A stretch of 57,375 nt of DNA from an uncultured Lachnospiraceae bacterium (GTDB taxonomy: Bacteria > Bacillota > Clostridia > Lachnospirales > Lachnospiraceae), in contig CANREB010000011.1 in assembly GCA_947629525.1 (NCBI GenBank), positions 1-57,375 on the forward strand, read 5' to 3'. The translations under genes and the position numbers were made by a program. This document shows, in pieces, positions 52,376 to 57,375 of this stretch (positions are counted from its first letter, which is position 1; every line of letters starts with the position of its first letter). The notes under the pieces were generated by a model. That model saw nothing but the letters and a program-made list of their open reading frames with translations. It was not told the DNA's origin and made no database searches.

Positions 52376-53263
52376 ATGCAGGGTAAGATAATCAAGGGCA
52401 TCGCGGGATTTTACTACGTTCACGCGGCAGACGGTGAAATATATCAGTGCAGGGCAAAGGGAATATTCCGTAAAGAAAATATCAAGCCGCTTGTCGGTGA
52501 CGATGTTGAGATGGAAGTTACTGACCCGAAAGATATGGAAGGCAGCATAATGAGCATACTTCATCGACGGAGCGTCCTTGTGCGTCCTGCCGTGGCAAAT
52601 ATCGATCAGGCTCTTCTGATATTTGCCATTACGAAACCCGAGCCTAATTTTAACCTAATAGACAGATTTCTTATTATGATGCAAAGGCAGGGACTTCCCT
52701 GCATCATATGTTTTAACAAATGCGATTTAGCGCAGGAAGATGAGCGCGGCAGAATAGCGTCAATATATGCAGACAGCGGATGCAGCGTTAAATTTGTGAG
52801 CGCGCTCAAAAAAGAAGGGATAGAAGCACTGGCGGATGAGCTTAAGGGCAAGACCACAGCGCTTGCGGGACCAAGCGGAGTGGGGAAATCATCACTTGTC
52901 AACTGTATTCAGGATAATAAGATGATGGAAACAGGAGCGATAAGCGAAAAGATAGAGCGCGGCAGGCACACCACACGCCACTCTGAGCTTATAGCCGTAT
53001 CGGGTAATACGTATATCATGGATACGCCGGGTTTTAGTTCATTGTCGCTTTTTGATCTTGAAAAAGATGAGCTTAAAAACTTTTATCCCGAATTTGCCAA
53101 ATATGAGGATGAGTGCAGATTTTTGACCTGCGCGCATATGAATGAACCTGTATGCGGCGTCAGGAGAGCGCTTGAAAACGGGCTTATAAGCCAAGTCAGG
53201 TATGACAATTATACAGTTCTCTACGAAGAACTTAAAGAAAACGAAAAGAGGAAAAGGTGTTAA
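52376..53263 (+). CDS. rsgA: Ribosome small-subunit-dependent GTPase A
   Basis: 295-residue circularly permuted GTPase that matures the 30S subunit. The N-terminal OB domain is followed by motifs in the order N-K-C-D (G4), G-P-S-G-V-G-K-S-S (G1), D-T-P-G (G3), confirming the permutation, then a C-terminal zinc site C-x6-C-x-H (C-R-F-L-T-C-A-H...C). The ATG at 52376 begins the usual M-Q-G-K-I-I-K-G; a GTG at 52367 overlapping the pknB stop is possible. rpe follows within 14 bases. Confidence 0.95.
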   Translation: MQGKIIKGIAGFYYVHAADGEIYQCRAKGIFRKENIKPLVGDDVEMEVTDPKDMEGSIMSILHRRSVLVRPAVANIDQALLIFAITKPEPNFNLIDRFLIMMQRQGLPCIICFNKCDLAQEDERGRIASIYADSGCSVKFVSALKKEGIEALADELKGKTTALAGPSGVGKSSLVNCIQDNKMMETGAISEKIERGRHTTRHSELIAVSGNTYIMDTPGFSSLSLFDLEKDELKNFYPEFAKYEDECRFLTCAHMNEPVCGVRRALENGLISQVRYDNYTVLYEELKENEKRKRC

Positions 53264-53276
53264 AAGGGGGATTAAA

Positions 53277-53927
53277 ATGAATTATTTAGCGCCATCGATC
53301 TTAGCCGCCGATTTTTGCATATTAGGCGAGCAGCTTGATAAAGTAAATAAATCAGGTGCGGAATATCTTCATATTGACGTGATGGACGGAATGTTTGTGC
53401 CTTCAATATCGTTCGGAATGCCTGTGCTGGAATGTGTCAGAAAGCGTACCGGACTTTTTTTGGATGTGCATATGATGGTGGCAAAGCCTGAGCGCTATAT
53501 TGAAGAATTTATACGGCTTGGCGCAGACGGAGTTACCATACATGTTGAAGCCTGCGACTGTATTGAGCAGACACTTCAAAAAATAAGACAGTTAGGCGCA
53601 AAGACAGGGCTTGCGATAAATCCCGATACACCGATCGAAAAAGTGCTTCCGTATATGTATCTTGTCGATATGGTGCTTATAATGACTGTACAGCCGGGTT
53701 TTGGCGGACAGAAATATATCACCAAATGTCTCGATAAGATAAAAAAGATGCGCAGCATAGTAAATGACAAATACCCCAATGTAAAAATAGAGATAGACGG
53801 CGGCGTGCGTCTTGAAAACCTTAAAGAAAACCTTGACGCGGGCGCTGACGTGATAGTCACGGGTTCGGCTGTCTTTAAGGGCGACATAGACGCTAATATA
53901 AAGAATTTTATGAAGATAATGGGTTAA
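53277..53927 (+). CDS. rpe: Ribulose-phosphate 3-epimerase
   Basis: 216-residue TIM-barrel enzyme of the pentose phosphate pathway converting ribulose-5-P to xylulose-5-P. It opens L-A-P-S-I-L-A-A-D-F; metal/catalytic motifs D-V-M-D-G-M-F-V-P, H-M-M-V, M-T-V-Q-P-G-F-G-G-Q and E-I-D-G-G-V are complete. The ATG has AAAAGGGGG upstream. Its last 20 bases overlap the end of the convergent hybrid kinase gene; the thiamine pyrophosphokinase gene often found next in Clostridia is absent here. Confidence 0.97.
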   Translation: MNYLAPSILAADFCILGEQLDKVNKSGAEYLHIDVMDGMFVPSISFGMPVLECVRKRTGLFLDVHMMVAKPERYIEEFIRLGADGVTIHVEACDCIEQTLQKIRQLGAKTGLAINPDTPIEKVLPYMYLVDMVLIMTVQPGFGGQKYITKCLDKIKKMRSIVNDKYPNVKIEIDGGVRLENLKENLDAGADVIVTGSAVFKGDIDANIKNFMKIMG

Positions 53928-56900
53928 ACAGATCACGAAGCAGAGCCATCATTTTATCTATATCGAGAGGTTTTGCCAAATGACCGTTCATACCTGATGC
54001 CAAAGCCTGTTCTTTGTCCTCTTCAAAGGCATTGGCAGTCATAGCGATGATAGGGATATTTGCCAGTTTGGGATCTTCCATGGCACGTATCGTCCGTGTG
54101 GCTGTATAACCGTCCATAACAGGCATCTGTATATCCATCAGTATAAGGTTGTAATATCCTGCCTCTGACCTGCTTATCATATCACATGTCTGTCTGCCGT
54201 TTTCGGCACATTCTACCAAAAAGCCTGCTTCGGTCAGAAGTTCGGCAGCAATTTCCCGATTGAGTTCATTGTCTTCTGCAAGGAGAATGCGTTTGTCCGC
54301 AAAATTATCATCATATGCCAAAGAGCTTTCTTTTATCGGGGTGTCATCATCTTTTTTGCCAAGACTGTGCTCTAAAGCATGATGAAGATCCGAGGCAAAG
54401 AGAGGTTTGCTTATGAATCCTGTTACTCCTGCATGACGAGCCTCAGACTCAATGTCCGACCAGTCGTAGGCGGACATAAGGATGATAGGCGAGTCATCGC
54501 CGACGATCCTGCGTATTTCCTTCACGGTATCAATGCCGCTAAGTTCGGGCATCGACCAGTCCACGATATAGACTTCAAAAGGATCGGCAAGTTCCATGGC
54601 TTCATCTGTCCGCGCGATAGCCTCGCGTCCTGATAAAGCCCACTCTGCACGCATTCCAATCTGACGGAGCATTTTTGAAACACTTTGACAGCTTACCATA
54701 TCGTCATCTATGACAAGACCGCGCAAGCCGCTAAGCTCCGCTATGGGCTTCGGTTCTTTATGCACTGAGGCAAAGCGCAGTTCAAGTGTTACCGTAAATA
54801 CGGTGCCTCTGTCATGCTCACTTTCAACTTTGATAGTACCGTTCATCATATCCACGATGTTCTTTGTTATCGCCATTCCAAGCCCGGTGCCCTGAATACC
54901 GCTGACGGTGGAAGTCTGTTCGCGCGTGAAAGGGTCAAATACTGTTTTTATAAATTCGGGACTCATTCCAATGCCGTTATCGCTTACTTTAAACTCATAC
55001 AGACCGCGTCCTTTGTTTGAAGAGGGTTTTTGAGTCACGCGTATTGCCACGGTGCCTCCCGTGGGAGTAAATTTGATGGCGTTGGAGGCAAGATTGAGCA
55101 AAATCTGGTTAAGTCTGAGTTTATCACAGTAGACTTCTTCATCGGCGATATCCACGGTATCGATGAACAGTTCAAGGTGTTTGGAATGGACATCCGACTG
55201 TATGATGTTTCTCAAGCCCTGAAGAATTTCAGCCAGATTTTCGGGACGTTCGTTGATCGTGACTTTACCGGACTCGATGCGGCTCATATCCAATACATCG
55301 TTGATAAGGGAAAGAAGATGATTGGATGCCTGCGCTATCTTGGCAAGATAGTCGCCCGCACGTTCTTTGTTCTCCAAATGTGTAGTGGCAAGGGCGGTAT
55401 ATCCGATAATGGCGTTCATAGGAGTGCGGATATCGTGGGACATACTGTTGAGGAAAGTAGTCTTGGCGCGGTTGGCGGCATCCGCATCATTGAGAGCCTG
55501 TGTAAGCTCGCGCGTTTTTTGCTCCAGTTCACCTGTGGCAAGAGCTATTTTTTTCGTTAACTGTTTTTGGTTTCTTGTCCGTATAACAAGCATAGCGACA
55601 GCGAATATGAGCAGAAGTACAAGGGCGACTCCAAGTAAGCTGTAGATCGGATTGCTGTATAAAAAGGCAGTCAGGCTTACATTTTTTTCTATGCCCGCGT
55701 CAACTTCCTGTGATATGATCGCATCTATTTCCGCATCGGTAAAGCTGTCCGAACCCTTGTCCAAAAGTGAAAGCAGCCAGCGTCCGCCTTTTACGTTTTC
55801 GCCTACTGCGTAAGACAATGACAGATCGCCAAAGGCAACGGAAGAGAGGCGGTTGCGGACATCCTGCCTGACATAGCTTTCCGCAGTGTAAGAGTAAAGG
55901 ATAGCGGCGTCGGCATCACCGTCGAGCACTGCCTGTACGCACTCCTGCGTGGTAGGGTATTTGACTATGATGTCTTCGGGATAGCGGCTGTTGATAAGGA
56001 CATTAATGGCATCGGTGCGTTCCATAACGGCAAGACGGTTGATCGTGCCTGTAAAGCTGTTCAAAGCAAGACGCGCGAAACTGCTCTGAAAGTAAGGAAC
56101 AGTGATCTTGTAACCTTCTTCCTCGGCAAGATAATAGTCGCCCGCAAAATCAAGCACGATGTCGGCTGCATCGGAAGCTCTTAGAGAATAGTATTCATTC
56201 CTGTCCTTTACGGGTATATATTCATAGTTCAGTCCAAGGCGCTGTGCCAGAATGTCGAATAAGGCGGGAAGAATGCCCTGTGCCTTGCCGTCCTTGAAGT
56301 AGCAGTATGGGATGTTCTCGGGATTGATGAGCAGCCGCAGGGGAACGCCTGATGCCTGATGTTCTTCTATAAACCTGCGTTCGGCGGCATTCATAATGAC
56401 GGTGCCGTCCTGATCAGTGGAATAGTATGTCTCATGAAGATAATCGCGCCAGTTGGGGTCATGGAGATCCATTTCATTGATAGCCGCGTTGATCCGCGCC
56501 ATAAGTTCGGGGCGGTCTTTCCGCGTACAGATATAAAAAGGACTGGCATCAAATGACTCTAAGAGCCATTCGTTTTCCAAAAGCCGCAGGCTGCCGCTTA
56601 CGGCAGCGTCTATTTTGCCGTCCTGCAGTGCTGATGTGAGTTCCTCCTGAGCAGCAAAGTACATTGGAGTGAAAGTAAAGTTATGTTCGGCGGCAAAGCG
56701 TTCAAAGTTGGCGTTTTTGGAGTTTCCTTCGAGCATGCCTGCAATAATGCCGTCATAAGTGGTATAATCCCCCTCCACTATAGATTGATTTCCGGATTTT
56801 ACGGTCATAATAGTGGAATTAACACCGATATTCTGATCAGAGAAGAGAAATTCCGCTTCGCGTTCGGGAGTTTTTGAAACTGATGTGACAATATCAACTT

Positions 56901-57201
56901 CTCCGCTGCGCAGCATATTTAAAGCATCGGCGTATGAGCCGTCGTATCCGATATATTCGTATGACCATCCTGCATGGATCGCAAGTCTTTGTAAAAATTC
57001 ATATCCATAGCCGCTTCTGCGCCCGTCCTCCGCTATGTTGTGATAGCCTGAGAATGCGAAAAAGCCTACACGGAGAATTTCAGGCTCTTCTCCTGCCGGT
57101 TCCGCGGCATACACGCTTGCGCTTCCTGATGCCGTCATCAGCAGCGCAAGCGCGAAACATATTAAGCGAGTCTTTAATAATTGTAATTTTCCGGTATTCA
57201 T
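53908..57201 (-). CDS. Hybrid sensor kinase with two solute-binding sensor domains
   Basis: 1097-residue membrane hybrid kinase. A signal peptide is followed by two tandem periplasmic-binding-type (SBP_bac_3) domains (about residues 40-260 and 280-510), one transmembrane segment (~515-540), a short coiled linker, HisKA with H589 (M-S-H-D-I-R-T-P), a full ATPase domain (D-N-G-I-G-M, G-T-G-L-G-M), then two receivers with D881 (V-D-W-S-M-P) and D1023 (M-D-I-Q-M-P). Such sensors usually bind amino acids or similar small molecules. GGAGG lies nine bases before the ATG at 57201. No Hpt domain or output regulator is adjacent, so the phosphate target is elsewhere. Confidence 0.93.
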   Translation of the reverse strand: MNTGKLQLLKTRLICFALALLMTASGSASVYAAEPAGEEPEILRVGFFAFSGYHNIAEDGRRSGYGYEFLQRLAIHAGWSYEYIGYDGSYADALNMLRSGEVDIVTSVSKTPEREAEFLFSDQNIGVNSTIMTVKSGNQSIVEGDYTTYDGIIAGMLEGNSKNANFERFAAEHNFTFTPMYFAAQEELTSALQDGKIDAAVSGSLRLLENEWLLESFDASPFYICTRKDRPELMARINAAINEMDLHDPNWRDYLHETYYSTDQDGTVIMNAAERRFIEEHQASGVPLRLLINPENIPYCYFKDGKAQGILPALFDILAQRLGLNYEYIPVKDRNEYYSLRASDAADIVLDFAGDYYLAEEEGYKITVPYFQSSFARLALNSFTGTINRLAVMERTDAINVLINSRYPEDIIVKYPTTQECVQAVLDGDADAAILYSYTAESYVRQDVRNRLSSVAFGDLSLSYAVGENVKGGRWLLSLLDKGSDSFTDAEIDAIISQEVDAGIEKNVSLTAFLYSNPIYSLLGVALVLLLIFAVAMLVIRTRNQKQLTKKIALATGELEQKTRELTQALNDADAANRAKTTFLNSMSHDIRTPMNAIIGYTALATTHLENKERAGDYLAKIAQASNHLLSLINDVLDMSRIESGKVTINERPENLAEILQGLRNIIQSDVHSKHLELFIDTVDIADEEVYCDKLRLNQILLNLASNAIKFTPTGGTVAIRVTQKPSSNKGRGLYEFKVSDNGIGMSPEFIKTVFDPFTREQTSTVSGIQGTGLGMAITKNIVDMMNGTIKVESEHDRGTVFTVTLELRFASVHKEPKPIAELSGLRGLVIDDDMVSCQSVSKMLRQIGMRAEWALSGREAIARTDEAMELADPFEVYIVDWSMPELSGIDTVKEIRRIVGDDSPIILMSAYDWSDIESEARHAGVTGFISKPLFASDLHHALEHSLGKKDDDTPIKESSLAYDDNFADKRILLAEDNELNREIAAELLTEAGFLVECAENGRQTCDMISRSEAGYYNLILMDIQMPVMDGYTATRTIRAMEDPKLANIPIIAMTANAFEEDKEQALASGMNGHLAKPLDIDKMMALLRDLFNPLSS

Positions 57202-57249
57202 AAAAGATTTCCTCCAAAGGTAAAACATGGTCATTTTTATATGAAATTT

Positions 57250-57278
57250 ATTATACGGGAAAAATGGTAAGTATTCAA
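57250..57278 (-). promoter_or_regulatory. Promoter of the hybrid kinase
   Basis: On the minus strand TTGAAT (57278-57273), 17-base spacer, TATAAT (57255-57250), 48 bases before the start codon. Confidence 0.65.
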
Positions 57279-57321
57279 GAGTGATGTTGGCATTAGATAG
57301 TTAGTGTATAATTTTAATTGG

Positions 57322-57355
57322 CAAAATAAAGGGAAGAAGTAAAATACCTCTTCCC
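57322..57355 (-). terminator. Probable terminator of a gene beyond the right edge
   Basis: GGGAAGA/TCTTCCC arms (57331-57337, 57349-57355), 11-nt loop; on the minus strand the stem is followed by a T-rich TTTATTTTG. The gene it would serve lies outside the window. Confidence 0.5.
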
Positions 57356-57375
57356 AATCATACAGTTTTTCTTTA

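Noticed and set aside
1..57375. tRNA, rRNA, insertion sequence or prophage genes
   Set aside because: Reading the gaps and reading frames showed no tRNA-like fold, rRNA sequence, transposase or integrase.

Overview
The window looks like chromosomal DNA from a Gram-positive anaerobe of the class Clostridia, most likely Lachnospiraceae. Evidence: a SCIFF peptide gene with its radical SAM maturase and a SecDF fusion directly downstream, a flavodiiron FprA protein, a DAP-type MurE, PASTA kinase/PP2C genes in the order rsmB-rlmN-stp-pknB-rsgA-rpe, a class B sortase with its substrate, and AGGAGG ribosome-binding sites. I see no rRNA, tRNA, CRISPR array, insertion sequence, phage gene or replication origin. 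No gap between genes exceeds 300 bases.

Layout. 1-4.5 kb: low-molecular-weight tyrosine phosphatase, TspO, prephenate dehydrogenase and an EF-G-like GTPase. 4.4-14.0 kb: a two-component system (histidine kinase and OmpR-family regulator, minus strand), a RelB/YoeB toxin-antitoxin pair, then a plus-strand cluster of a large lipoprotein joining a propeller-like domain to a solute-binding domain, a small lipoprotein, two sugar-type ABC permeases and an HlyD-like adaptor. No ATPase gene is present. The same hexamer pair (TTAGAG-N5-TTAGAG, 10 nt before a -10 box) lies upstream of both the regulator and the transporter cluster, which suggests one regulon. 14.1-15.8 kb: a frameshifted membrane-protein gene. 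15.9-19.0 kb: leuS and a free-standing LeuRS-like C-terminal domain. 19.1-22.1 kb: class B sortase and a wall-anchored substrate. 22.0-23.1 kb, minus strand: three unrecognised genes, one encoding a tiny Cys-rich protein with a duplicated hydrophobic module.

23.3-33.2 kb: FprA; copper resistance (csoR-copA, with a CopZ-like domain fused to CopA behind its own ribosome-binding site); a REC-GGDEF-EAL c-di-GMP phosphodiesterase; HAD phosphatase; MATE exporter; flavodoxin-like reductase; Nudix hydrolase. 33.2-37.2 kb: SCIFF precursor, maturase and SecDF. 37.2-40.5 kb: TraX-like protein, acyl-ACP thioesterase and RecJ. 40.7-53.9 kb: a dense housekeeping block, murE-priA-def-fmt-(zinc peptidase)-rsmB-rlmN-stp-pknB-rsgA-rpe, linking wall synthesis, replication restart, formyl-Met metabolism, rRNA modification and Ser/Thr signalling. 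53.9-57.2 kb, minus strand: a large hybrid sensor kinase with two extracellular solute-binding sensor domains, overlapping the end of rpe.

The parts most worth following up are the regulator-linked transporter cluster without an ATPase but with an HlyD-type adaptor, the copA-copZ fusion with an internal start, the minus-strand operon with the Cys-rich protein, and the free-standing LeuRS-like domain. All family assignments come from reading motifs; no database search was run.
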